Source of the DNA: Pyralis farinalis
Taxonomy: Eukaryota > Arthropoda > Insecta > Lepidoptera > Pyralidae
Length of the DNA stretch: 64,000 nucleotides
Direction of reading: 5' to 3'
Assembly (NCBI GenBank): GCA_947507595.1
Contig: OX382266.1
Span: 10,540,001-10,604,000, forward strand
Positions 21,236-33,170 of this stretch are shown here, in pieces. The position numbers were made by a program, and so were the translations under genes. A model generated the notes under the pieces. That model was not told where the DNA came from and did not search any database. It saw only the letters and a list, made by a program, of their open reading frames with translations. Positions within the stretch are counted from its first letter, which is position 1. The number at the start of each line of letters is the position of its first letter.

Positions 21236-22045
21236 AAGTACAGGATCCCCGGTACACTGAGCGGTTACCGTAGGCTATGGAGGCTATCACAATATTATAA
21301 ACAGCCAAATTCCCTTCATCAAACTATGTTATCATTTTACGACTTCACTCTACTTGCAGTCGATTCTGGTCTTTCGTCAAATCGTGCGATATCCATCGAG
21401 TGCAAAGCTAGTGTACATTCAGACGCACATGTAAAATATTTTGTTGTAGACTCTTTCGAATATCTATAACAGTATTATTTGCTGATAAGTATTTTTTTTG
21501 TCAGTCTCAATTAATTGACGTACAGTACATATTGCTATTAGATTTGGTAATCGTGTGCATCATTATGGAGATGGTTACGTCCACGTCTGTACTCACTGAA
21601 CTACGCATACACAGAACTGCAAATAATAATTGCCTTCATAGCCAAATGCCAACTGAGGTCTCTGGCAATTCTCTAACCGTCGCAAAACATGAATATTTTC
21701 TCGAATTAAATTCGTTATTATTCCGTCACACAATTTTCAAGACAACGCCTCAATGAAAAATAAATCGCAAGTACATAAAGTTCTATTTCTTTTATTATAA
21801 GTGGTTAGTTCCAGAAACTTTCAGTGTGTCCTACGTATATGTAAAATTAAAGTTCATACGTGCAGTATTCTAATAAGACAGCTATCCCTTATGATGATAA
21901 GTTCGCCCTTGTTCGCAATGTGAAACCTGCATTTATTTAATGTTAATGTTATAAAGATCTATTAGGGGTTAAAGTATGAAATTGCCGATTTGTACTGAAA
22001 AATTAAAACTACGAGTAGTTTTTTTCTAAGATGTAACATATTTAT

Positions 22046-22600
22046 TTAATCAAAATATTCACCCTCATTATCTCTACATTGCTGCCATCTAATCAGCCGT
22101 CTATTTATGCATTTGCAATAGAACTCTGGAGATCTAGATTCGACAAACTGTGTGAAAGCATTTTGTATTGCCTCCTGGGAAACAAATTTTTTACAACGAA
22201 AATTGTCCAAATCAGGAAGAAAATGGTAGTCAGTTGGAGCAAGGTCTGGCGAGTGCGGAAGATGACGTATGGTTTCTAACAGCAGCTCCTGTAGAGTTAC
22301 AACGGTCTCTCGTGCAGTGTGAGGTCTTGCGTTATTATGGAGCAGTATTGGTGAAGATCGATTCACGCCATCATTGTTCGAAGTTCGGCACAGTAAACAT
22401 CTGCTGTTATTGCTTGACCAGACCTGAGAAAGCTATAGTGAATAACGCCATGAAGAGACCACCAAACAGTTACCATTACCTTTTTATTGGTAAGCTTTGC
22501 TTTAGGGCACTGTTGCGGCATTTGACCTGGGGTCAGCCATTGCATTTTTCACTTACGGTTATCGTAAAAATTCACTTTTCGTCACATGCCACTATTCGAT
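22046..22600 (-). pseudogene. mariner transposase fragment (DD34D) with Asp to Asn change
   Basis: Read on the minus strand: LTNKKVMVTVWWSLHGVI and GQAITADVYC (ORF 22363-22545), then after a frame change ILLHNNARPHTARE, LPHSPDLAPTDYHF and the C-terminus DNEGEYFD with stop near 22046. This is the C-terminal half of a mariner transposase. Spacing between the second and third catalytic positions is 34 residues, but the second Asp is Asn (codon AAT at 22336-22334), which alone should abolish catalysis. The N-terminal DNA-binding half is not recognisable, and frameshifts occur. Confidence 0.85.
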
Positions 22601-22989
22601 TTAATATTTTTATTCCTTCATTTCTGTACCGATTCAACAAGGCAACATCTTTCCCGTCTCAGTTGAATAAAAAAACAATTGAAATTCGACATTAAATCAG
22701 TTGTCGGAAGATGTGAAACACACGAGACAAATGTTTCATACGCATAACATCATCGTTTTGCGCTATTGAGTTAAAATTGAACACGGAGCCGTTGTAGTTA
22801 TGGGGAATAAATATTTATTCACCAGCAGTGCTTTCAGTTCCTTATTGGATACGACGTCGGAAGTGACCCAAAAGCGTAAGCGCGACTCGCACCCGCTTTA
22901 TTTAACAAATTGATAGGTTCTCGGTGGGAACTTGACTACACGTCTATCAAATTAACGAGGTTGTTCACTTAATACGCTTGAACAGAAAA

Positions 22990-23035
22990 TCTATCTATCT
23001 ATCACGCCAAATTCCTTGTGGGGCAGGCAGATGGA
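22990..23035 (-). mobile_element. RTE LINE 3' end fragment
   Basis: The plus strand reads ATCTATCTATCACGCCAAAT and TCCTTGTGGGGCAGGCAGAT, the reverse complement of the RTE 3' terminus. Confidence 0.55.
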
Positions 23036-23629
23036 ACTGAATATATATATTGTACCGCTAAGGTGACGAGCATACGGCCTGCTTGATTGCCTAAATTTCG
23101 ATTTTTCCCACTTCTACGAGTTAATATGTAATTGCCAGTATCTTATAAGCCAAATAAATTAAGAAGTTATTGATATATTAAAAGATAAAGTATGTCACGT
23201 ACAACCAGTTGAGAATGCACAAGCTTGCATTGCCAGAGGAACACCTGGCTCGTCAGTTATAAAACAAATCAAATTTTTTTTTGTCGGCCATTTTGACCAT
23301 GTTCCTTAAGAGATAGGAACGGTATTCCTGAACATTCCTATTCTACTTTTTTACTGAATCCGAATCTGAAGTCAAAATTCGAATATTAGAAAAAAAGCGA
23401 CAGACAAACACACAGACAAACATATAGATTTCATATAGGAACGGTGTTTGAAAATTACTATTTAAGTATTGGCAAATTTATTTATTTAAAGGACGCTTCG
23501 CTTAGACTACAAAATTATAAAATAATTATTAATTAAATAATACATTTATTATAACTCAAAGTATTTACATTTGCAATTGTCAGATATAAAGCTGAGATTA
23601 TTAGTACTTATCCTGAGATTCTTTAAGGG

Positions 23630-24095
23630 AAATATGGTAGGGTGTATCGAAGCAACCCGTCTGGGGAAGTACCTCCCCCTCACAGAAAACGACAGACAAG
23701 AAACAAACCTGAAGTATTTCTGCGAGTAAGCGAGGTTATAGTAAACTCCTAAGAAGACACTGTTTTTAGTAGCAGAATGGCATTGTGCAAGCGATTTGGC
23801 GGCATGGCACGGCAAATACCAACTCTAACCACACGATGGCGCCCTATTCATCCATCACGCAATACAAATAACGCGTATAGCGAAATTAAAAAAATAATCC
23901 GCAGGGAAGGGCACATCCCTCGAGCCTCACTCGAGCAAGGAGTAAATAACTCGAAGCTCGCATTCGCAGTTCTCTGCACGACTAGTGATGATGATGATGC
24001 AAGCGATATTTAATGTATTGCAAGCGTTCATAGGCTACGGTAATCACTTTACATCAGGTGGACCAGATGCTTGTACGCCTCCCGATGTTGTATGT
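23630..24095 (+). mobile_element. SINE family A interrupted by a 203-bp insertion
   Basis: Body TAGGGTGTATCGAAGCAACC to AATGGCATTGTGCAAGCGAT, interruption at 23796-23998, then GCAAGCGATATTTAATGTAT to tail ATGCTTGTACGCCTCCCGAT. Both halves are in the expected order. Confidence 0.75.
23796..23998 (+). mobile_element. 203-bp insertion with 9-bp target duplication and (GAT)n end
   Basis: Flanked by identical GCAAGCGAT at 23787-23795 and 23999-24007. The insert starts TTGGCGGCATGGCACGGCAA and ends AGTGATGATGATGAT. A direct duplication plus a short-repeat 3' end suggests target-primed reverse transcription of a short RNA or of the 3' end of a LINE. Its frame reads IPTLTTRWRPIHPSR but I cannot assign it. 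Confidence 0.65.
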
Positions 24096-24099
24096 AGTT

Positions 24100-24385
24100 G
24101 GTCTGAAATAGAGTATCTATGTTAAGATAAGAATAGGCTCCGCTGCTTCGTACATGTAAGTACAAACAATGATGAAACCGAAATACAACGCCAATGTAGA
24201 AGGATGTAGGTGTAGAGGAAAGTCTAGACTCGCCTACCACGACCAATTAGATTGTGTGTTATCAGAAGGTTGAGTCAGGAGTCCTACGAACCAGTAAGCG
24301 TGTATGAAAACAGATATAATTTAAGTGTTTAAGAACCGAGTCATGTGGCGCTCAATTCTCCCTGCAAGACTTCCTGTGAAAAAAT
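24100..24385 (+). mobile_element. RTE LINE 3' fragment
   Basis: Degenerate copy recognised by AATGTAGAAGGATGTAGGTG, GACTCGCCTACCACGACCAA and GAGTCATGTGGCGCTCAATT. Confidence 0.7.
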
Positions 24386-24983
24386 AAAAGTAACATTTTT
24401 TGCTTTCTGTCTATTAGTCGTTTAGCGCGCTTCAAATTTGTGAAAAAATTTCATCAAAGTACGTTTAGTAATTTTATGTAAGTATTACACGCCATTTTAA
24501 TTACGTAATCTCATAACGACTCTCTACACGAATGTACGAGTACTATGCATGTGTCATATATAAATAAATGCAAAGAAAATAGTCTTTATTGATGGTGATA
24601 AATCACGATATGAATTTATTTCGAAATTTATTTGAGTTTATAGTAAATCAACATATTTTGAAATTCGAATGGGACTTTATAATTGTAATGGAGTTTACTA
24701 AAAGCTTGTATAAAGAGGCATTGAGATTATTTACCGGAAATAGCGGTAATGTTTAAAGATCCTACGAAACCCTAGATTTCACGCGGGCACCAACTATCTT
24801 TTAATATAGTTTACGTACCTAATAGTATTTAAAATACATCACTAGTGTTCACCCAATAATTTTGGGTCGGTCAAGATGCTCACACCACGAGACCCCATTG
24901 CCTTCCAGGCTTCGATCGACTCCGACTGCGTTCCCATTCTTCATGCGATGAAGAGCCCATTGGACTTCTTCAGGCGTTATACG

Positions 24984-25290
24984 TTTTTTTTTATACAACT
25001 TCGGGAGGCATTCAAGCATACGGCCCACCTGATGTAAAGCGGTTACCGTAGTCTATTAACACTTGTGATATATTAATTATCACTAGGGCGATGCCTCCTC
25101 TGCTGTGTACACAGCAACTCCTTAGGAGCTTACTGGTGACCTCACTCACACACAGGAACACAACAACTCTCTAGGGAGTTGTTATTTGGCTGCGGTTTTC
25201 TGTGAGGTGGAGTATACTTCCCCAGACGGGTTGCTTTGATGCACCCTACCTTTTTCACTTTTCACGACTGAGCCACCGAGCTCGTCAAAA
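24984..25290 (-). mobile_element. SINE family A, minus strand, head deletion
   Basis: The plus strand runs from TTTTTATACAACTTCGGGAG (tail) through AGCTTACTGGTGACCTCACT to GAGCCACCGAGCTCGTCA (A-box side). The B-box part of the head is deleted. It abuts the truncated 3' side of the RTE LINE at about 25297. Confidence 0.75.
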
Positions 25291-25296
25291 GTGGCA

Positions 25297-26863
25297 TTAG
25301 TCTCTGATTAGGAGGGAGCGCCGGTGGCTCCATCTCTCCTTCGCCACGAGGTCCTCGCACAATAGGTTGCCGCGAAGGTCTCTTACACAGCACTTGGATA
25401 TATCCTGTGCCGCTTTGACCCTGGAATGTGCCAACTTATATATGAGCTTCTGCCCCTCAAACGATTCCAACTTATCGTACATAGGTTGTAAGTAGTCTCA
25501 CCTAGCTCTGGCTACAGCTATTTTAGTGACACTTTTTTCGGTCCAATACGCGTCATGGTCGTCCGAAGATTTGGACGCTTGCCACTTTTTAAAGGCTTCC
25601 TGCACCCTAATCTCCCTCTGGACTGTGTCGTTCCACCACCAAGTCTCCTAGTTACATCCGCGCCCACCCTTGGTTTTTTCAAGCACTGCTCGGGCCGCTC
25701 CGGTGATGGACGCCTGAATCCTATCCAAGTGGTGCTGGACTGGTTTGCCGTCGATACTAGCGCACATATCACAGGTAGCCGAGGGGAACTCCTGAGACTT
25801 TACTTTATAAAGCAACCACCACCTAATCTGGCGGCTGTAGTGCTCAAAGCAACTCTCCTTGGGCTTCGCGCTGTCCATGACGAGGAGATGATGTTGTACA
25901 GTGAAACTCTCACCGGGTATGACCTTGCAGTTGGCTACTTTGCTGTTGTGGTATCTCCTGGTGAGTAATAAAATCAATTTGGGTAGCATGCCTTCCGCTC
26001 CTGTAGGTGATTAAATGTATAAATTGATTCTTGAAGTACGTATTTACGATAACCAGATCGGCAGCCGCACACGTCCGGAGGATATCCTCCCCCTCCGCGT
26101 TACGACAACCGTATCCAAAGCCTCCTTTAACTTCTCCCACGCCTCACACACATGACTGTTAAGATCACCACCCAAAATGATCCCCTGTGGCAATGGGATA
26201 CAACAAAGCACTGTACTGAGTCGATTCTAGAACGCTATCCTATCAGCTTTACTACAACTGGCCTGCGGCGCGTAAGCACTTGTCAAGCGGGTCACAATTC
26301 CATCGATAAGCACCTTTACGGCCATAAGCCGGTCACTCAAGCGGTTCACCTCCAAGTTACTGTCCCGAAACTCCTCAGAGAGCGCTACGGCCACCCAGTT
26401 CTCCTCACCAGGTACACCGGTGTGTATCAGCTTGTAGCCATTCCCAATAAGCCTGGATCTGCTGCCTTTCCACCGAGTCTCCTGCAGAAACGCCACGGCC
26501 ACTTTTGCCTGGTGAGCACATTGGTCAGCTCGCATTGCGAAACGAATTTTCCTTTTGGCTCGCGTCTTTAGCCGTGCCTGCCCATTGTACGGTAGCCCTT
26601 GTCCTGTTATCACAGGAGTCGGGCGAGGCTCCTGCGCGCTGTTTTGCGGCGTTGCTCTATCCGTGGCACAAGATCTTTTCTTTCTTTCCATAATAAATGG
26701 CTTGAATTTTGGCTTTTACGGGAGCGACTGTCGTCGACCTCCTAATCCCGAAGGGAGAGCAAGCGCCAGAGCCTCGTCTGTCGACCAGCAGATGCATCAA
26801 CTTGCAGGTGAGGTTGACTTGGACTCCATGGTAGAGTCCCATGCACCCAATATATTAGGTTAA
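25297..26863 (-). pseudogene. RTE-clade LINE, AP-endonuclease half
   Basis: The minus strand from 26691 reads VAVAFLQETRWKGSRS, RLIGNGYKLIHTGVPGE, WVAVALSEEFRDSNLEVNRL and SDRLMAVKVLIDGIVTRL, then TSAYAPQASC: the AP-endonuclease core of RTE LINEs (LQETxxKG, SAYAP). After shifts it continues GCRNAEGEDILRTCAAADLV, VNTYFKNQFIHLITYRSGR and ATQIDFI, then a linker up to 25297. This is the protein often mis-annotated in insects as craniofacial development protein 2-like. The RT half is missing; a SINE lies at the break. Confidence 0.85.
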
Positions 26864-27510
26864 ACATTATTTAATTTAAATTAACTTAACTAAACTATAT
26901 TAATGTAGTACCCTCGCGATCACTCCGTATATTTGAGTGATATGTGGTTCTGTATAATCACTATATGTACTAATAATTATTTGTATGATAATTTGTAAAA
27001 AACAAAGAAAATAATCTTATCTTTGTTTGTCCTTGTATCATGTAATGTATGCTTTCATAATTTCTTAATAATCGACTTTTAATAAAATTTTATAAAAAGA
27101 ATAGATCTTTTTCTATCCAGTAATTCAATTATTACATTTCTTCAATTATTATGAATATTGCGGTCTAAAGCTTTTGAAAACTAACTATGATTCCTTCAGT
27201 CGTTGGTTCGTATGTCGTCAGTTTGTAATTCCGTATTTTGATTCATAACGTTTTAGTTGATCATCCAATATTCACCAAATTTACATGTCAGACTTGTACC
27301 TATACTCGTGCAAAAGATATCAAAATCGAAAAAAAGTTAAATTGTAAAGTAAATTAGATAACTAGTTTTTTTTACAATTACTTTTTTTAACGACGCGCTA
27401 AATGTCTACTGAAAAATGTATATGAGACTACCTCGGTATATAGTCTTAATATTTTGCAGTTTGAACAATACGAATCAGTAAAACCTATTCTGATATATTG
27501 AAAATGTAAA

Positions 27511-27653
27511 CAAGAAACACAGCGAATATAAAAAAACTACTTGACTTTATTTCTCAAAAGATAATGAGTCATTTACGGTCTAATTACGGCGATTCTATTT
27601 TTCTTCTTCCACTTCAATATATAATGGTTTTTTTATTTTCGCTGTGTTTCTTG
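27511..27653. mobile_element. 143-bp MITE-like element with 27-bp inverted ends
   Basis: Left CAAGAAACACAGCGAATATA (plus AAAAAAC) and right GTTTTTTTATTTTCGCTGTG (plus TTTCTTG) are inverse with one mismatch in 27. Only about 90 bases lie between them. There is no coding capacity and no clear target duplication. Confidence 0.7.
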
Positions 27654-27777
27654 TCATCAAATTAATAAACAATCCGGCTCCATTGGTATTGTTGTATTTT
27701 TGTGAATGAGGATGGTTACCAGTTCTGTTTCTGAGATGTTGTTTCCTAGTAGTAGTAGTGGTAGCAACCCGTTTGCC

Positions 27778-27845
27778 GACTTATGGACTACGGAAACTAC
27801 TTCACATCAGGCGAACCAGATGTTTATTCCCGCCCGACATTCCAA
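27778..27845 (+). mobile_element. SINE/LINE tail fragment
   Basis: TATGGACTACGGAAACTACT, TCACATCAGGCGAACCAGAT and CCCGCCCGACATTCC follow the tail consensus. Confidence 0.45.
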
Positions 27846-28477
27846 TTCGTGGATGTCACTCTTACATTGACTTTATTACTAAAACATTAAATACATGTTC
27901 TTCATAGTGTACTAACACTACTTTTTGCCACTAGATCATTTCAACCAGAGTCCTTCCGTTTAGCCATTGGGGAACGCATCCTAACAGTGACATAACTATG
28001 GGTAATTTAATTATGGAGGAGTGTTTTTATGGTTATTAAAAAAAATTAAAATAAAGGATATTTGAATATTTGAGAAGTTGATGTAGAGCTGTCGGAGCAA
28101 ATTGCCTCGCTCATTTGGTAATAAAATATAGCTTACATATACGCTACAAAAATTCAAGATCGGTCCACTTACTTGCGATGCAAGTTGCCAGCGTGATGAT
28201 TCGTGCCCCCATCTCCATTCTTCTATTCTTCATTCTCGTGAAGTCCACGAATCACATATGGACCTTACTATCTCCCGAAGACACTAAATTGTAACACGAT
28301 TATTAACATTTTACGTTAAAACTAGTACATATTAGTTATTAGCTAAGATATTCTGACTAATTAGTAGTTGTTGCTACGTATTAAATATAATTTTAATTAA
28401 ATAATTTAATTTTCTCTTAATTTTTTGTATGATACAAGAATAAAGCTAACTCAAAAAATAACCCACGAAAGTTACCC

Positions 28478-28720
28478 TTGGTAACTCGTGAAACTTCAGT
28501 CAGGTGTGGACTGAAAGCCGCGTGCTACGTTCGACACTTGCCGGCCCCGAAACCATTTCAGCAGCTCTCCTCGCGGTATTCCCCTAACCCCACCACCCTT
28601 TACTGTGGTGCGCCAAAATGGGGACAGGGAGCGTCCGGGCCCATAAAGAAAACTGTCTTGACTCCACTAATTGAAACAATATTTGTTTTGCCTCGAATAG
28701 AAAATTAAGCGCCGCAAGTC
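28478..28720. other. GC-rich segment with 76-codon open frame, unassigned
   Basis: The plus frame includes CYVRHLPAPKPFQQLSSRYS and CGAPKWGQGASGP. No motif or homologue is recognised and no splice sites were confirmed. Confidence 0.2.
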
Positions 28721-29753
28721 AATCAGAGACCGAGGTTAATTGCTGGATGCTACTTATTACATTTATATTTTGTGATATAAACAGGAAATGCTTTTTTTTA
28801 TTAAGTAACAATTCGAAGTAAGTATGTATGTAAAGTATGCGTTCTGATGTCACTCTCACAGCGTCTGTATGAGGCACGCGGAAGGATTAAATTTATTACC
28901 CATTGAGATTGTTATAATCCATAGAAAATTCTTTTTTTTAATTAATCATTCTGCGATACTTATCTATGCCTAAAAACAGACATGTTGTCACCAAGTACGA
29001 TGCTCATTTAATCTTTTTCACTCCTTTATACCACACTGAGGACCAAACAAGTACCCACACAATCTGTTTGAAGTAAATTTTGAAGATGATGTGGCCAATG
29101 GATATATATTTGTATATATCTAGTGTAAGATAGTGTATGCCGGGTATATCATTATTATACTGTACTCGTATATAACAAATATAGCTTCTATGTATGACTA
29201 TATACTTTTACTACGCCAGCAGTAGCGTACGGTTCCGTCTGCGTTGAATTTCGTTTTTGGATCTTTAATATCATTATGTACATTAGCCCGACATATATTT
29301 TAAAGATGTCCTGGCTGCTATATAGAGTAATAGTACGCCTTCACTTAACAGCAATATTACAAAAATCATTTAATTACGTGTCGGACATAGAGGGATCTGT
29401 TTGAAATGTACGTTTAATACATATACCTACCTAGTTTATTAAAAAATAGATCCAGACTTATCGCTGAGAAACGCACATACAAGATAAGATTTTTGACCTT
29501 ATCTTTATTTGGAGGCATTTATTAACAGCCTACTGACTGCTCATAACAATTTGTGATACCTTGATAGACAGAAGAACAACACAGTAATCCTATTTTCAGT
29601 ACGTTCCTTTTGAAGTACGTAACGTAAATATATTGTGCACATGACACGATTTCATTAAACAGATCTAGAAAAAGAAGTATAGTATCTATGTTTTATCAAT
29701 CACAACGTCCTAATTCGTAGCCGTAAATCAATGAACCTTTCCGAAATAGCATC

Positions 29754-29972
29754 TTGGTCCATATTTGTAGCCCTGCAAACACGAGCAGGGCCACCCTAGG
29801 ACCTAATTGGATGCCCGCGGCAAATGTTAGCGCGAGACAATCATGGCGCGACATTTACCACCGCCGCGTCGTTACCTTTGCCAGCCCCTTTATAGGCCAT
29901 CCACTGGACTGGAATAGGCAAGCGATACCTACGTTGAGTTTACGACCCTGCAATATATCGCGCTTAGGATAG
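29754..29972. other. GC-rich segment with 72-codon open frame, unassigned
   Basis: Contains ATGCCCGCGGCAAATGTTAG and ACCACCGCCGCGTCGTTACC in AT-rich flanks. The frame reads NVSARQSWRDIYHRRVVTFA. It may be an old exon or repeat; no family is recognised. Confidence 0.2.
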
Positions 29973-30104
29973 GTATACCTATGCAGGTATATGTGTATAT
30001 TTTATTTGGTTTTTGGTAGTGGACAACTCGGTGACAACTGGTCAAGATGACACGCTAGGATGACACCAAATAGATTTTAATGATGATGATAAATTTTAAT
30101 TGAC

Positions 30105-30225
30105 ATTACTACGACTTCATAACGAAGGATCGTGGTTTCGATTCCCGCATAACACGTACGACAATATATACATTTGTGTGCACGAACATTGAAGGGGTCT
30201 GGTTTACTTAGTCTGCATGTTATAG
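30105..30225 (+). mobile_element. SINE head fragment with B box
   Basis: GGATCGTGGTTTCGATTCCC, then CATTTGTGTGCACGAACATT match the family A head and post-head region. The body is absent. This is not a tRNA gene. Confidence 0.45.
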
Positions 30226-30425
30226 TAAGTTGTTAGATATATATTATATATATAAAATGTATGTATTTACAATTAAAACGTATGTTTGTCAGTTGTCCAT
30301 GTTCAAAGTGCAAGCTTCCCTTAGATTGGGTCTACATTTGGATACTCAGATAGCACTGTGTAATTTGTCCGTAAGTAGGTATATGCAATTAATTTCATTA
30401 AACCTGCTTTATGTGCTCCAATTTA

Positions 30426-31019
30426 TCTATACATATAAATAATATTGAAGTGTCTGTCTGTGATTTCAAAATAAAGCCTTTATCTTAAGCTCATATTATT
30501 ATTTTCACGTTACCAAAGCCTAAATACGTATTTTTTACTTTTTTATCTGTCTGTCTGTCTGTTTGTTTGTCCGGGCTAATCTTCGAAATGGCTGAATCGA
30601 TTTTAACGGGACTTTCACTGGTAGGTAGAGGACTATTCAGAGCAGAATATAGGGTACTTTTTATCCCGTAAATATTTAGGGTTCCTGCGTAAAAAATGAA
30701 AAACTGTTAAAATTAGGGGGAAATATCTTCCCCTTCGGGGGACTTTGCAATTTTATTTTTATTATTATTTTCATAGAATACGTATTTTTGGTGACATAAA
30801 ATAACTACGCATTTTTTATGTAATAAGAATAAAGTAACTAATGTCCCTCCCGTAAAGGTCAATAGATGTATGCGCTGTATGAAAATTGAATCGCTCTATG
30901 GTTGCATCTACGACCCTGAACTCTGTTTTTTTTAAACACAAACAATTTCATGTCTACAGAGAAATAAAGGCTACTAAAAGCCCAAATCTCATGCGTGCGA
31001 AGCCGCGGGCTTCTGCTAG
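30426..31019 (+). mobile_element. Non-autonomous Helitron, copy B
   Basis: Begins TCTATACATATAAATAATAT, ends GAAGCCGCGGGCTTC-TG-CTAG, and sits between A30425 and T31020. It shares the same internal blocks as copy A over most of its length but is about 80 bases longer. It is non-coding and plausibly mobilised in trans by an autonomous Helitron elsewhere. Confidence 0.85.
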
Positions 31020-31574
31020 TCTTTCATAAAATAGTATTACGAGTATATTAAGTATTGTAGTTTATTTATTGTTTGCTTTTCACATTTTGAAGAGTGAAAA
31101 CCAAGGAGAGACCATCATACAGTTATACTTTTTTATATTAAGACCTATTATCGCCAAATTTGGGTTTATCCGACAAATATTGCTTTAGTGCTTTAGAAAA
31201 TTTCGGTACTGGCTCTGTCGTATTTATTATACTAATAAATTGGTCGATTTATCTGTTATCCGCTTGGGGTCATGGCGAATGCTACAAACAGTCAAGAGGT
31301 TAAATAACAAGTGATAAATTGTAAAAAATATTTCAAAGAAATAATCAAGTTAATAAAATAGAAGATATATTAATTATTTGTCAAATTCAAATTATTTATT
31401 TTGCAAAAACATAAGTACAAAAATAGAGATGTTGTGTGTATCAAAATAAAATCCGTTATGTTTTGCCTTTCATACAATTAGGCATGCAAAAGTTCAAGCA
31501 TTCTATGAAATACAAAATTTAATTCCGATTATACTTTAATTCACTCAAGATTGAACTCAAGTCGTCAACTGTTA

Positions 31575-32282
31575 TTATATGAACTCATTAATTAATTCAT
31601 TAAGGAAGTAGAAAGATTTGTCAATTAGCCAATTGTGTAGCTTATTTTTAAGTTGTGTGACGGGCAACTCTGTAATATCACTCGGAATCTTATTATAAAT
31701 TTGTATCGCCATGTGAAAATCATTTTTATTGACTATACTTAATTTCTTTCCGTGTACGCATAGTTTATTACCTACTCTAGTTCTTTGTTCTCTTGACCGT
31801 ACGTCTTTATTTTTCGGAAAGAATTCGGGATGTTGCTTCGCAAATATTGATATTTGTTTTATGTACATGCCAGTTAGCGTCAACAATCTCAGTTTCTTGA
31901 AGAGTGGTTTGCATGGAGTCAAATAATGTGCACCACATAAAGCTCTGATACATTTCTTTTGAACTAGAAACACTCTCTCAATATTTGTAGAGTTTCCCCA
32001 GAGCATCAAACCGTACTGCAAGGTTGAAGCAACATATCCATGATATGCATTTAATGCAACTTCAACGGAAGCAGCCTCTCTAAGCCGTTTGAGCGCAAAG
32101 ACAAATTTATTTAATTTATTGCATACGTCTTCTATATGTACATTCCAGTTACAATTACAATCTAACCAGACACCAAGGAACTTAGTAGAGTGCACTTCGT
32201 CAATTTTTATGTCATTATAATTTATATTCAGTCGTATTCTACGTCTATTATTAAACTTTGAAAATATAAACTCATCAAATTT
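31575..32282 (-). pseudogene. CR1/Jockey-like LINE ORF2 C-terminal remnant
   Basis: A minus-strand open frame (206 codons plus about 30 upstream) reading FLGVWLDCNCNWNVHIEDVC, AYHGYVASTLQYGLMLWGN, VFLVQKKCIRALCGAHYL and IQIYNKIPSDITEL, ending NKLHNWLIDKSFYFL. This is the post-palm region of a CR1/Jockey LINE. It is 5'-truncated next to a SINE; the frame is long and little decayed, so the insertion is fairly young. Confidence 0.8.
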
Positions 32283-32557
32283 TTAAGAGAGGTAGGGCGC
32301 GTCAATACAGTCCGTCTGGGGAAGTGCCTCCACCTCACAGAAAACCGCAGCCAAAATAACTACCTAGAGGGTTGATGTATTCTTGCGTGTGAGTGAGATC
32401 ACCAGTAAGCTCCCAAGGAGTTGTTGTGTTAAGCAGCAGAGGAGGCATCGCGCGAGTGATAATTAATATATCGCAAGCGTTAATAGGCTACGGTACTCGC
32501 TTTACATCAGGTGAGTCGTATGCTTGTATGCCTCCCGACGTAGTATAAAAAAAAAAC
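32283..32557 (+). mobile_element. SINE family A, 5'-truncated
   Basis: Starts AAGAGAGGTAGGGCGCGTCA without the tRNA head, keeps the full body and tail (CGTATGCTTGTATGCCTCCC, then GTATAAAAAAAAAA). It lies immediately upstream, in LINE orientation, of the minus-strand LINE fragment ending at about 32282, as expected if it interrupted that LINE. Confidence 0.8.
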
Positions 32558-32837
32558 CATCATTTAAATCGGTTTTTCCTGGAAGTGGACATACCCATAA
32601 ATTGTGATGTAACATAATTAAAACTAGGCAAGATGGCATTGGTAAGAATATCAAAAGTAGAATTTTGGAAAATATATATTTTTTAATATTACAAACTGAA
32701 CCGATTAAAATGATAGTCTAATCAGGACTAAGTTCCATCTAGATATATATAGATTAGATTACTCGTATATTAAATGATAGATTCTGAAGAATTGTTCGAA
32801 ATGATGCCGACAGCTACTTTTTATAACGAGATTTTTA

Positions 32838-33152
32838 ATTTGACGAGCTCGGTGGCTCGTTCGTGAATGACGCGACTTTGACACCAACGCTCGTGGGTTC
32901 GATTCCCACACAAGGCAAACATTTGTGTGCATGAACATATCTGTTTGTTTATGCACACAAATGTTTGCATTTGTCTGTATGGATGTTTTAAGAGAGGTAG
33001 GGCGCATCAAAGCAGCCCGTCTGGGGAAGTACCTCCACCTCACAGAAAACCGCAGCCAAATAACAACTCCCTAGAAGGTTGTTGTGTTCCTGCGTGTAAG
33101 TGAGGTTACCAGTAAGCTCCCAAGGAGTTGCTGTGTAAGCAGCAGAAGAGGC
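32838..33152 (+). mobile_element. SINE family A, forward half of a palindrome
   Basis: Contains head GACGAGCTCGGTGGCTCGTT, B box GGTTCGATTCC (32896-32906), a small internal palindrome around CATTTGTGTGCATGAACATA, and body up to AGCAGAAGAGGC. It stops at an (ATCG)n run and lacks its tail. An inverted copy follows directly. Confidence 0.8.
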
Positions 33153-33170
33153 ATCGATCGATCGATCGAT

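Larger units (their letters stand above)
27846..30104. other. AT-rich DNA with two small GC-rich patches
   Basis: Apart from 28478-28720 and 29754-29972, I see only AT-rich sequence. Near 29560-29620 TGATAGACAGAAGAACAACA and AGTACGTTCCTTTTGAAGTA may be a worn piece of the gggttccgtac repeat. Confidence 0.4.

Noticed and set aside
22079..22695. Plus-strand ORFs up to 175 codons
   Set aside because: Antisense shadows of the mariner transposase on the minus strand.
25555..26693. Plus-strand ORFs up to 139 codons
   Set aside because: Antisense shadows of the RTE endonuclease frame.
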